This document shows positions 32,745 through 39,518 of a stretch of 44,412 nucleotides of DNA, piece by piece. The DNA is taken from positions 1-44,412 of the forward strand of contig NZ_JAHKRK010000045.1 in NCBI RefSeq assembly GCF_019396355.1. Reading direction: 5' to 3'. The notes under the pieces are model-generated. The model worked only from the letters and a program-made list of their open reading frames with translations, made no database searches and was not told the origin of the DNA. The translations under genes were made by a program, and so were the position numbers. Within the stretch, counting starts at the first letter, position 1. Every line of letters starts with the position of its first letter. The stretch is from Pseudonocardia nigra (GTDB lineage Bacteria > Actinomycetota > Actinomycetes > Mycobacteriales > Pseudonocardiaceae).

Positions 32745-33964
32745 ACGTACCTCCCGGGGTGCAGGGCGTCGAGGGCCAGTCCCGAGTAGACGGCGACGCC
32801 CGCGGCCATCGCGTCCTCGTCGAACACCACGCGGTTGGAGTGGTTGGGCGGCGCCGTGGCCAGGTCGACGTCCAGCGGGCACCCGCCGAGGAACGCCAGC
32901 GCCCCGGGCACCTCGGCCAGCACGTAGGAGAAGTCCTCGGCCCCCATGATCGGGGTCTCCATCGTCGCCACCCGGTCGCCGCCGAGCGTCGAGGCCGCGA
33001 CCGCCTCGACCCGCCCGGCGGCCCCGCGGTCGTTGACCGTGACGGGGTAGCCCCGCTCGATCTCGACCTCGGCGGTGCAGCCGTGCGCCATGGCCGTGTA
33101 CCGGCAGACCCGCTGGATCTCCTCGTGCACTGCATCGCGCGACGTCTCCGACAGCGTGCGCAGGGTGCCCTCGAGGAAGGCCGTCTCCGGGATGACGTTG
33201 TCGGTGGTGCCCGCGACGATGTGCGCGATCGTCAGCACGACGGGCTGATGGGTGTCGATGCGGCGGGTGATCGCCGTCTGCAGCGCGCCCACCATGGCGG
33301 CGGCTGCGGGCACCGGGTCGAGCGCGTCGTGCGGGGCCGAGGCGTGGCCGCCGCGCCCGGTCACCGTCACGCGGATCGTGTCGGCGGCCGCCATCAACGG
33401 GCCGGGCCGCACGTGGACCTCCCCGGCGGGCAGCGTCCCGCTGATGTGCAGGGCGTAGGCGCGCTCCGGGCGCCCGGCGGGGCCGGTGCGGTCGAGCAGC
33501 CCCTCGTCGATCATGTAGCGGGCGCCGTGGAAGCCCTCCTCGCCCGGCTGGAACATGAACAGCACCCGCCCGGCCAGCTGCTCGCGCAGCCCCGACAGCA
33601 CGCGCGCCGCCGAGGCGAGCATCGCCACATGGGTGTCGTGCCCGCACGCGTGCATGGTGCCGTCCACCTCGGACGCGAACTCCAGGCCGGTGTCCTCGGT
33701 GAGCGGGAGAGCGTCCATGTCGCCGCGCAGCAGCACCGTCGGGCCCGGCCGTTCGCCCTCCAGCACGGCGACCACGGAACTGACGGATCGGCCGAGGTGC
33801 ACCTGCAGCGGCAGGTCGGCAAGCGCGGCCACCACGGCGTCGCGGGTACGGGGGAGATCCAGACCGAGCTCGGGATGACGGTGCAGCGCGCGGCGCAACG
33901 CCACGGTGCGGGGCTGGACGCTGCGCGCCATGGCGTGCAGGTCGGTGATCAGGGCGTCCGGCAT
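32741..33964 (-). CDS. M20 family metallopeptidase/amidohydrolase
   Basis: A 407-residue M20D-type amidohydrolase (hippurate hydrolase/IAA-amino acid hydrolase group). Typical are ALRRALHRHPELGLDLPRTR, the metal site MHACGHDTHVAMLASAARVL (Cys and His ligands), MFQPGEEGFHGARYMIDEGL with the catalytic Glu pair, and the dimerisation domain segment GRGGHASAPHDALDPVPAAA. The metal ligand near the C-terminus is in ETPIMGAEDFSYVL. It removes an acyl group from an amino acid or similar. It leads a two-gene unit with the amidase. Confidence 0.94.
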   Translation of the reverse strand: MPDALITDLHAMARSVQPRTVALRRALHRHPELGLDLPRTRDAVVAALADLPLQVHLGRSVSSVVAVLEGERPGPTVLLRGDMDALPLTEDTGLEFASEVDGTMHACGHDTHVAMLASAARVLSGLREQLAGRVLFMFQPGEEGFHGARYMIDEGLLDRTGPAGRPERAYALHISGTLPAGEVHVRPGPLMAAADTIRVTVTGRGGHASAPHDALDPVPAAAAMVGALQTAITRRIDTHQPVVLTIAHIVAGTTDNVIPETAFLEGTLRTLSETSRDAVHEEIQRVCRYTAMAHGCTAEVEIERGYPVTVNDRGAAGRVEAVAASTLGGDRVATMETPIMGAEDFSYVLAEVPGALAFLGGCPLDVDLATAPPNHSNRVVFDEDAMAAGVAVYSGLALDALHPGRYV

Positions 33965-34055
33965 GGCGCGATCCTGACACCTACGGAGGTGACTCGTGCC
34001 TCCACTTTCCGATTGTGGGTTGGAGCACAGTACTCCGTGGGATTACCGTAGTCTC

Positions 34056-34574
34056 ATGGCCGTGCAGAGCGTCCAGGCGCCCGCGAACGTGCGGGAAGAG
34101 GCCCTGCCCGGGTTCGCCGTAGCGGCGATCCGGGAGGAAGGGCGGTGGCGCTGCACCCGCATGGCACCCGAAGCGCTCGTCGACCTCGACGCCGCCATCA
34201 CCGAGTTGAGGCGGTTGCGGTGCGCGGGCGCGGTGCTCGGTCTGCTCGATGTCGACGACGAGTTCTTCGTGCTGCTGCGGCCCAACCCCGGTGGGATCGC
34301 GATGATGGTGTCCGACGCCGTGGCCGCGCTGGACTACGACGTGGCCGCCGACGTCCTCGACCTCCTGCGCGTCGAGCTCCCGCCCGACGACGACGCCCTC
34401 GACGAGCCGTGGCCGGAGGGCGACCTGTCGATCCTCGCCGACCTGGGCCTGCCCGCCGACGAGCTCGAGGTGCTCGCCGGAGAGGTCGAGCTCTACCCCG
34501 ACGAGCAGCTGGCCGCGATCGGGCGCCGCTGCGGGTTCGCCGACGCCCTCGCCGAGGTCGTCGACGCCCGGTGA
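34056..34574 (+). CDS. tRNA adenosine deaminase-associated protein
   Basis: A 172-residue acidic protein that belongs to the actinobacterial family always found next to tadA. Conserved parts are ALPGFAVAAIREEGRWRCTR, DLDAAITELRRLRCAGAVLG, FFVLLRPNPGGIAMMVSDAV and LPADELEVLAGEVELYPDEQ. The function is unknown; genetic linkage suggests help in tRNA wobble editing or its control. There is no clear ribosome-binding site before the ATG. The stop overlaps the tadA GTG (GTGA). Confidence 0.9.
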   Translation: MAVQSVQAPANVREEALPGFAVAAIREEGRWRCTRMAPEALVDLDAAITELRRLRCAGAVLGLLDVDDEFFVLLRPNPGGIAMMVSDAVAALDYDVAADVLDLLRVELPPDDDALDEPWPEGDLSILADLGLPADELEVLAGEVELYPDEQLAAIGRRCGFADALAEVVDAR

Positions 34575-35038
34575 CGTTCGTTCCCCACGCCTCGGACGAG
34601 GCGCTGGTCCGTCGCGCGCTCGAGGTGGCGGCGGTCGCCCCGCACACCGGTGACGTCCCGATCGGCGCCGTGGTCGTCGACGCCGACGGGCGGGAGCTGG
34701 CCGTGGCGTGCAACGCCAGGGAGGCCACGGCCGACCCCACCGCCCACGCCGAGGTGCTGGCGCTGCGGGCCGCCGCCGCGAAGCGGGGGGAGTGGCGGCT
34801 GGAGGGCTGCACCCTCGCCGTCACCGTGGAGCCGTGCACGATGTGCGCGGGTGCGATCGGGCTGGCGCGCGTCACGCGGGTCGTGTTCGGGGCCTGGGAG
34901 CCGCGCACCGGCGCAGTCGGATCCCTGTGGGACGTGCTGCGCGACCGGCGGCTCAACCACCGCCCCGAGGTCGTCGGGGGCGTGTTGGCCGACGAGTGCG
35001 CCGCGCTGATGGAGTCGTTCTTCACGACGCACCGCTGA
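34571..35038 (+). CDS. tadA: tRNA adenosine(34) deaminase TadA
   Basis: A 155-residue zinc deaminase that converts A34 to inosine in tRNA-Arg(ACG). The zinc site is complete: TAHAEVLALR (His and catalytic Glu) and EPCTMCAGAI (two Cys). The N-terminus (ALEVAAVAPHTGDVPIGAVV) and C-terminus (SLWDVLRDRRLNHRPEVVGG) also fit TadA. The GTG start at 34571 overlaps the stop of the associated protein, giving a coupled pair, the usual arrangement in actinomycetes. Confidence 0.95.
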   Translation: MTFVPHASDEALVRRALEVAAVAPHTGDVPIGAVVVDADGRELAVACNAREATADPTAHAEVLALRAAAAKRGEWRLEGCTLAVTVEPCTMCAGAIGLARVTRVVFGAWEPRTGAVGSLWDVLRDRRLNHRPEVVGGVLADECAALMESFFTTHR

Positions 35039-35058
35039 GGGTCACTAGCCTCGGATCG

Positions 35059-35605
35059 GTGATCGTCTGGGTGAACGGGCCGTTCGGCAGCGGGAAGACC
35101 ACGTTGGTCGACGCGCTGCGGAAGCGCTGGCCGGAGCCGCTGGTGTTCGACGCCGAGCTCGTCGGCTTCGTCCTGCGCGAGATCGTCGAGGTGCCCCCCG
35201 GCAAACTTCCAGGACCTCCGGCTCTGGCGGCGCCAGGTGGCGAGCATGGCAGTCGGGCTGCTGGAGGAGTACCGGCGCCCGGTGCTCGTGCCGATGACGC
35301 TGGTGCAGCCGGAGCACGGCACCGAGATCTTTGCCGCTCTCGACCGGGCAGGCGTGCCCGTCCACCACTTCTACCTGCAGGTGCCGCGCGCCGTGCTGGA
35401 ACGCCGGATCGACGGGCGCAGCCTCACCCCGGACGACCCCGACCGCGACGCGGGGATCCGGGAGTGGTGCAAGGCGCAGATCGAGCCGTGCCTGAGCGGC
35501 GTGCCGCGGCTGCCGGAGGGCACGATCCTGCTCGACGGGGAGCGGCCGGTCCAGGAGCTCGCCGGCGAGGTGCTCGCGCGGGTCGGGGTGAGCGCCGCGC
35601 GGTGA
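35059..35605 (+). pseudogene. AAA/P-loop ATPase (kinase-like), broken by a single-base insertion
   Basis: From the GTG at 35059 the frame reads VIVWVNGPFGSGKTTLVDAL with a Walker A loop, then VGFVLREIVEVPPG. At 35203-35205 the run AAA (expected AA) shifts the frame; the other frame continues NFQDLRLWRRQVASMAVGLL, VHHFYLQVPRAVLERRIDGR and EWCKAQIEPCLSGVPRLPEG to a stop at 35605. Joined, the protein would be about 181 residues, similar to small nucleoside/shikimate-type kinases annotated as AAA ATPases. It lies 20 bp after tadA. The defect is in a homopolymer, so a sequencing error is possible. Confidence 0.78.
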
Positions 35606-35614
35606 GCCGGCCGG

Positions 35615-35972
35615 TCACACCGAGAGGGTGCGCAGGCCCACGCCTTCCGCCGCCGCGATCTGCTGGCGGTCGTAGGACAGCATGACGTCGGCGCTCATCC
35701 GGAGCGCGGCTGCGACGTGCAGCGCGTCGAGGCCGCGGAGCATCCGGCCGGAGAGCAGCCCGGCGTCGCGGTACATCGAGCGGTCGGGCTCGATCAGCAT
35801 GAAGCGTTCCATCACCGCGGTCACCGCGGCCTGCGGGAGATCTTCGCGCACGGCCATGCGCCGCAGTCCGGCAGCTGGTCGAGGTACTCGCCGAGCCGGC
35901 TGGACTCAGCCTCGGTGACGAGGCGGTGACGAGGAGCTTCGCGGCGGCGACCGTTTCGACGTAGACGATCAC
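35615..35972 (-). pseudogene. PIN-domain toxin (VapC-like), degraded
   Basis: The GTG at 35972 opens VIVYVETVAAAKLLV, the usual PIN start with the first metal-ligand acid in the YVET strand. Next comes an 11-bp tandem duplication (35913-35923 and 35924-35934) that shifts the frame; removing one copy restores VTEAESSRLGEYLDQLPD. At about 35860 an internal deletion of several tens of bases fuses LPD to the later part, and the third frame then reads MAVREDLPQAAVTAVMERFM, GRMLRGLDALHVAAALRMSA and MLSYDRQQIAAAEGVGLRTL to the stop at 35615. The conserved acidic residue of the missing middle (usual SSALLETELRR region) is lost, so the ribonuclease should be inactive. Confidence 0.8.
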
Positions 35973-36073
35973 CGCTCGCCGCGGATGTCGTCGAGGACGT
36001 CCTGGACGGGGTCCTCTCGGAGTACCGCGCTGCTGTTGTTCCGCAGCTCGCGATGCGCGATGGTTCTGGCCAC
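35969..36073 (-). pseudogene. Phd/VapB-type antitoxin remnant with an internal deletion
   Basis: A 34-codon frame from GTG 36073 reads VARTIAHRELRNNSSAVLRE, the DNA-binding start of a Phd-type antitoxin, then jumps to DPVQDVLDDIRGER, the usual C-terminal end. About 45 residues between are missing compared with the family's usual 75-90 residues. Its stop overlaps the toxin start (GTGA), the standard antitoxin-toxin coupling. With both genes damaged the module is dead. It points away from the tRNA-Ser gene 90 bp to the right. Confidence 0.75.
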
Positions 36074-36161
36074 GCCGACCACCTCCGCAGCAAACGTAGC
36101 GCGCCTCGGCGGCGCCGAACCGCCTGCAGATGCGCGACGGGCACCTTGTAAGCTCGTCGGC

Positions 36162-36249
36162 GGTAGCGTGTCCGAGCGGCCGAAGGAGCGCGCCTCGAAA
36201 GCGCGTGAGGTGCAAGCCTCCGTGGGTTCAAATCCCACCGCTACCGCCA
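36162..36249 (+). tRNA. tRNA-Ser (anticodon CGA)
   Basis: An 88-base class II tRNA. The acceptor stem GGTAGCG pairs with CGCTACC, followed by G and an encoded CCA. The anticodon stem CGCGC/GCGCG encloses the loop CTCGAAA with anticodon CGA at 36196-36198. A long variable arm (GAGGTGCAAGCCTC) and the T loop GTTCAAATC are present. It reads UCG serine codons. Confidence 0.96.
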
Positions 36250-36253
36250 GCGC

Positions 36254-36286
36254 GAACGCCGGGCTCCCGCACGGGGCCCGGCGTTC
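36254..36286 (+). terminator. Hairpin terminator of tRNA-Ser(CGA)
   Basis: Arms GAACGCCGGGC (36254-36264) and GCCCGGCGTTC (36276-36286) pair perfectly, 5 bp after the tRNA. Almost the same stem follows the GDSL gene near the second serine tRNA (42030-42065). Confidence 0.85.
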
Positions 36287-36444
36287 GTCGTTCCACGGCA
36301 CACAGCGGGTCGGCACCGCACACGACGCCGGCGCCCTGTGCCGTCACCACGCGGTGTGTGCGGTCCGCAGCAGAGCGCGGTGCCGCAGGCAGTGGGCCGA
36401 ACGGTGCTGCCGGCACCCTTCGGGGAGTGCATAGAGTGGCGCCC

Positions 36445-37731
36445 ATGGGGGGGCCCAGAAAACTCGTGGTCAGCTGGTTCGCCCGGCTGTACCTCCGATG
36501 GAAGCAGAAGCGCAGCGGATCGTCGGACGCACTGCTGTCGCTGTTGCCCGAGAAGGCGCTCGTGCCGCTGCAGCGGGAGGGCCTCGACCCGGTGCCGGAG
36601 CTGGGCCGCCTGCGTGAGCGGGAACCGGTCAGCGAGCTCCCGCTGCCGTTCGGGGTCCGGGGCTGGCTGGTCACCGGGTACGACGAGACCAAGGCGGTGC
36701 TCGGCGCCACGCACGCGTTCAGCAGCGACTTCACCAACCTCGTCGGGGCGGCGGGCATCACCGCCGACCAGAACCCGGGGGGCCTCGGCTTCACCGACCC
36801 GCCCGCCCACACGCGGCTGCGCAAGCTGCTGACCCCGGAGTTCACCGGCCACCGGCTGCGCAGGCTCGGCCCGCGGATCGAGGCCATCGTGGCAGAGCAG
36901 CTCGACGAGATGGCCGCGCTCGCGCGGGCCGGCGAACCGGTCGACCTGGTGCAGACGTTCGCGCTGCCGATCCCGTCGCTCACGATCTGCGAGCTGCTCG
37001 GCGTCCCCTATGCCGACCGCGCCGACTTCCAGCGGCTGAGCACCACCCGTTTCGACTTCCTCGGCGGCGTCGGCGGCTCCCTCGGCGCGATCTCGGAGTC
37101 CATGACCTACCTGTCGGACCTGGTCAAGAAGCAGCGCGCCGAGCCGGGCGACGGCCTGCTCGGCATGCTGGTGAAGGAACACGGCGACGACGTCAGCGAC
37201 CACGAGCTCACCGGCCTGGCCGACGGCCTGCTCACCGGTGGCCTCGAGACCACGGCGAGCATGCTCGCGCTGGGCGCGATCATCCTGCTCCAGCAGCCCG
37301 AGCACCGCGACGCGCTGCGCACCGACGACGCCGCCGTCGACCCGTTCGTCGAGGAGTTGCTGCGCTACCTCACCGTCGTGCAGGTCGCGTTCCCGCGGTT
37401 CGCCCGCGAGGAGGTCACCGTCGGCGGCATGCGGATCGCGCCGGGCGACCTCGTCCTGTGCTCGCTGAGCGGGGCGAACCGCAGCGGCGCGGCCGACGCC
37501 GAGCTGGACCGGTTCGACCCCACCCGGCCGGCGCGCCCGCACCTGGCCTTCGGGCACGGCATCCACCGGTGCGTGGGCGCCGAGCTCGCCCGCATGGAGC
37601 TGCGGGCCGCGTACCCGGCGCTGGTCCGCCGGTTCCCGGACATCCGGCTCGCGACGGCGGTCGACGAGCTGGCGTACCGCAAGCTGTCGTTCGTCTTCGG
37701 GATCGACGCGCTGCCGGTGGAGGTCGGCTGA
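36445..37731 (+). CDS. Cytochrome P450
   Basis: A 428-residue soluble bacterial P450. The I-helix motif is GGLETTAS (AGxxT equivalent with Glu-Thr), the ExxR pair is EELLRYL, and the haem-binding loop is HLAFGHGIHRCVGAELARME with the thiolate Cys at about residue 376. LGFTDPPAHTRLRKLLTPEF is the typical C-helix region. It hydroxylates an unknown hydrophobic substrate with electrons from a ferredoxin; no ferredoxin or reductase gene is nearby. The ATG at 36445 is preceded by a -10-like TAGAGT at 36432 and only a weak ribosome-binding site. It is convergent with the next gene by 18 bp. Confidence 0.95.
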   Translation: MGGPRKLVVSWFARLYLRWKQKRSGSSDALLSLLPEKALVPLQREGLDPVPELGRLREREPVSELPLPFGVRGWLVTGYDETKAVLGATHAFSSDFTNLVGAAGITADQNPGGLGFTDPPAHTRLRKLLTPEFTGHRLRRLGPRIEAIVAEQLDEMAALARAGEPVDLVQTFALPIPSLTICELLGVPYADRADFQRLSTTRFDFLGGVGGSLGAISESMTYLSDLVKKQRAEPGDGLLGMLVKEHGDDVSDHELTGLADGLLTGGLETTASMLALGAIILLQQPEHRDALRTDDAAVDPFVEELLRYLTVVQVAFPRFAREEVTVGGMRIAPGDLVLCSLSGANRSGAADAELDRFDPTRPARPHLAFGHGIHRCVGAELARMELRAAYPALVRRFPDIRLATAVDELAYRKLSFVFGIDALPVEVG

Positions 37732-37749
37732 CGGGGCCGGTGCGGCCGG

Positions 37750-38253
37750 TCAGGACGGTTCGCTGACCTCGACCACGAACTCGACGGTCCGGTCGTCGAT
37801 CGTGCCGGTGACGGTCCAGCAACCCGCTTCCGGGAACGTCACCGACGCGGGCCAGAACACCAGCTCCCCGGTGCCGAACGCCCGGCTGAGCTCCTCGACA
37901 CGGCCGGTGGCCTCGCCGGGGGCATCGCGGCGGGTCGCCGTGACCACCGGCGGGCCGAGGGTCGCCGTCGGCGCGCCGTCGGCGAAGGTCACCCACGGGA
38001 AGCGCAGGACCAGCGCCTCGCCGTCCACCTTCGCCGGGTAGTCCGGAAGGCCGACCCACAGGTCACCGTTGCCGAACCACGAGCGGGTGAGCGACAGCGC
38101 GGGCGGACGGCCCGCGGGCGGGCTCGCCTCGGTCTCGACGCAGCGGGCCTCGATCGGCACGGCAGCCAGCTGCGCCGGATGTTCCTCGGCGATCGAGCAC
38201 CCGGCGAGCAGGCAGAACGCTGCAGCGCCGATCAGCGCGCGAAACGGTGGCAT
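37750..38253 (-). CDS. Putative lipoprotein, function unknown
   Basis: A 167-residue exported protein: signal ALIGAAAFCLLAGCS with the lipobox LLAGC (Cys about residue 19). The mature part has a beta-rich pattern (WFGNGDLWVGLPDYP, LVLRFPWVTFADG, VFWPASVTFPEAGCWTVTGT), ending EFVVEVSEPS. The CWTVTGT segment resembles the end of immunoglobulin-like extracellular folds. No family was recognised. It is a single-gene unit. Confidence 0.8.
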   Translation of the reverse strand: MPPFRALIGAAAFCLLAGCSIAEEHPAQLAAVPIEARCVETEASPPAGRPPALSLTRSWFGNGDLWVGLPDYPAKVDGEALVLRFPWVTFADGAPTATLGPPVVTATRRDAPGEATGRVEELSRAFGTGELVFWPASVTFPEAGCWTVTGTIDDRTVEFVVEVSEPS

Positions 38254-38560
38254 CGTCGTCCCCCGTCATCGGAATGATCGGGAAGACTAGGGGGTACTCC
38301 GCTGGGTTGGCTACCCGCCGTCAACACAAACGTGGCAAACGGGGGATGTCGTCACGAGCAGCGACGATCCCCTTCCGTGCGGTTGCATCGCACATGGTGC
38401 ATGCGTGGGTGATGAGGGGTCCTTCATCTCTGTCTCACGGAGGTCGCCGGTTCCGTTCCTAGCGCCCCGAGCGGCGGGATCTCCCGCCGTCCGACGGACG
38501 CAGCACCGGGGCGCGCCGGCCCCACGCGGTGGTTGGGGCCGGCGCCCGCCGGTGTCCTCG
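38254..38560. other. 307-bp intergenic region
   Basis: This region holds the promoter of the lipoprotein gene on its left and a hairpin on its right: GCGCCGGCCCCA (38513-38524) with TGGGGCCGGCGC (38534-38545), placed 16 bp after the end of the GlsB-like gene. The plus-strand frame at 38405 has no family features. Confidence 0.6.
38513..38545 (-). terminator. Hairpin terminator of the GlsB-like gene
   Basis: Perfect 12-bp arms around a 9-base loop, with further partial pairing outside (CACCGG and CCGGTG). It starts 15 bp past the stop of the gene at 38561-38842. Confidence 0.8.
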
Positions 38561-38842
38561 TCAGCGACGCAGGGAGCGCCTGCCGGCCACGCCGGCCACG
38601 ATGAACACGCCGATCGCGGCGAGCACGACCTGGACGAGCAGCTCGCCCCAGTCGATGCCCGGCGTCGCCGTGGCGATGCCCATGAGGTTGGCCAGCCAGG
38701 TTCCGATCAGGGCGGCCACGATGCCGACGGCGATCGTGAGCGCGATCGAGATGTTCTGGCGGCCGGGGACCAGCAGCCGACCCAGCGCACCGATGATGGC
38801 ACCCACCACGATCGCGACGATGATGCTCCAGATGACGCCCAC
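38561..38842 (-). CDS. GlsB/YeaQ/YmgE family stress-response membrane protein
   Basis: A 93-residue small membrane protein (transglycosylase-associated family). It starts VGVIWSIIVAIVVGAIIGAL and has GRLLVPGRQNISIALTIAVG, the typical glycine-rich family pattern, with three hydrophobic helices and an Arg-rich C-terminus. The GTG at 38842 has a strong ribosome-binding site (GGGAGGA), which decides the start over upstream in-frame codons. Family members respond to stress; the molecular role is not settled. Confidence 0.9.
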   Translation of the reverse strand: MGVIWSIIVAIVVGAIIGALGRLLVPGRQNISIALTIAVGIVAALIGTWLANLMGIATATPGIDWGELLVQVVLAAIGVFIVAGVAGRRSLRR

Positions 38843-38986
38843 GGTTCCTCCCGCGATACGGGGGCCGCTCACGACGGCCCGCTGAAGCGGGTGTTCCCCG
38901 TAGCGACGAGCGGGATGCATGGTCGGGCGGGCCGGCGGCGACGTTGACCCGGAAGCCGGATACCGGTGCACCCGGCCGCAGGAACG

Positions 38987-39301
38987 TCAGTGCAGGAACT
39001 TCAGGCCGACGACCCCGCCGACGATCGCGACGAGGCAGAGCAGGCGGGCCGTCGTGACCGGCTCACCGAGCACGGCCATCCCGTACAGGGCCGTGCCGAC
39101 GGCGCCGATCCCGACCCAGACCGCGTACCCGGTGCCGACGGGGATGGTCCGCAGCGCGTACGCCAGGCCGGCCATGCTGAGGACGAGCGCGACGCCGAAC
39201 ACGAGGGACGGGACGAGCCGGGTGAAGCCCTCCGACCGGCTCAGGGCCGCGGCCCACACGGTCTCCAGCAGACCCGAGACGACCAACACGATCCACGCCA
39301 T
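38987..39301 (-). CDS. sugE: SMR-family exporter, Gdx/SugE guanidinium type
   Basis: A 104-residue four-helix small multidrug resistance protein. It starts MAWIVLVVSGLLETVWAAAL; the membrane glutamate in LLETVWA is the essential proton/substrate site. SEGFTRLVPSLVFGVALVLS and IPVGTGYAVWVGIGAVGTAL match the SugE (Gdx) branch, which exports guanidinium in exchange for protons. A guanidine-III riboswitch (39311-39363) covers its ribosome-binding site, which supports the guanidinium assignment strongly. SMR proteins work as antiparallel dimers in the membrane. Confidence 0.93.
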   Translation of the reverse strand: MAWIVLVVSGLLETVWAAALSRSEGFTRLVPSLVFGVALVLSMAGLAYALRTIPVGTGYAVWVGIGAVGTALYGMAVLGEPVTTARLLCLVAIVGGVVGLKFLH

Positions 39302-39310
39302 GATGACGAG

Positions 39311-39363
39311 CACCTCCAGAGGTGGCGTCGTCTTGTCGTGCCGGGTACGACGCGCTCGTCCGG
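39311..39363 (-). promoter_or_regulatory. Guanidine-III (ykkC-III) riboswitch with ribosome-binding-site hairpin
   Basis: On the minus strand 39363-39325 reads CCGGACGAG, then GTCGTACCCGG, then CAAGACGACGC, the conserved order of the ykkC-III aptamer: a small pseudoknot in which GTCGT pairs with ACGAC. Directly after it CACCT-CTGG-AGGTG (39324-39311) forms a hairpin that hides the Shine-Dalgarno GGAGG of the sugE gene. Guanidine binding should open or reshape this hairpin and permit translation (known for the class; inferred here). Confidence 0.85.
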
Positions 39364-39481
39364 GGGTGCCGCGGGGCTGCGGGCCCACACCGGACGGTAC
39401 CCGCTCGGGGCTCGCACGGCCGGGATCGTGAGCGTTCTGACCCGTCCGACCGGTGATCCTGCCCGCACGTCGGTGGCGAGC

Positions 39482-39500
39482 TTGACCTCAAGTGAGGTTC
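39482..39500 (+). promoter_or_regulatory. -35 box overlapped by a CCTCA/TGAGG dyad upstream of the MFS gene
   Basis: TTGACC (39482-39487) overlaps CCTCA-AG-TGAGG (39486-39497), a short interrupted dyad such as MerR- or TetR-type regulators use. It lies 22 bp before the likely GTG start at 39519, so the transcript would have almost no leader. No regulator gene is adjacent. Confidence 0.4.
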
Positions 39501-39518
39501 AGTTCACAGCGTGCCGCC

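Noticed and set aside
30369..32789. 806-codon plus-strand open frame
   Set aside because: Antisense to tyrA and the amidase gene; both of those have complete catalytic motifs on the minus strand.
35237..35605. Independent gene starting at GTG 35237
   Set aside because: It lacks the P-loop and a ribosome-binding site; it is the downstream half of the frameshifted ATPase at 35059.
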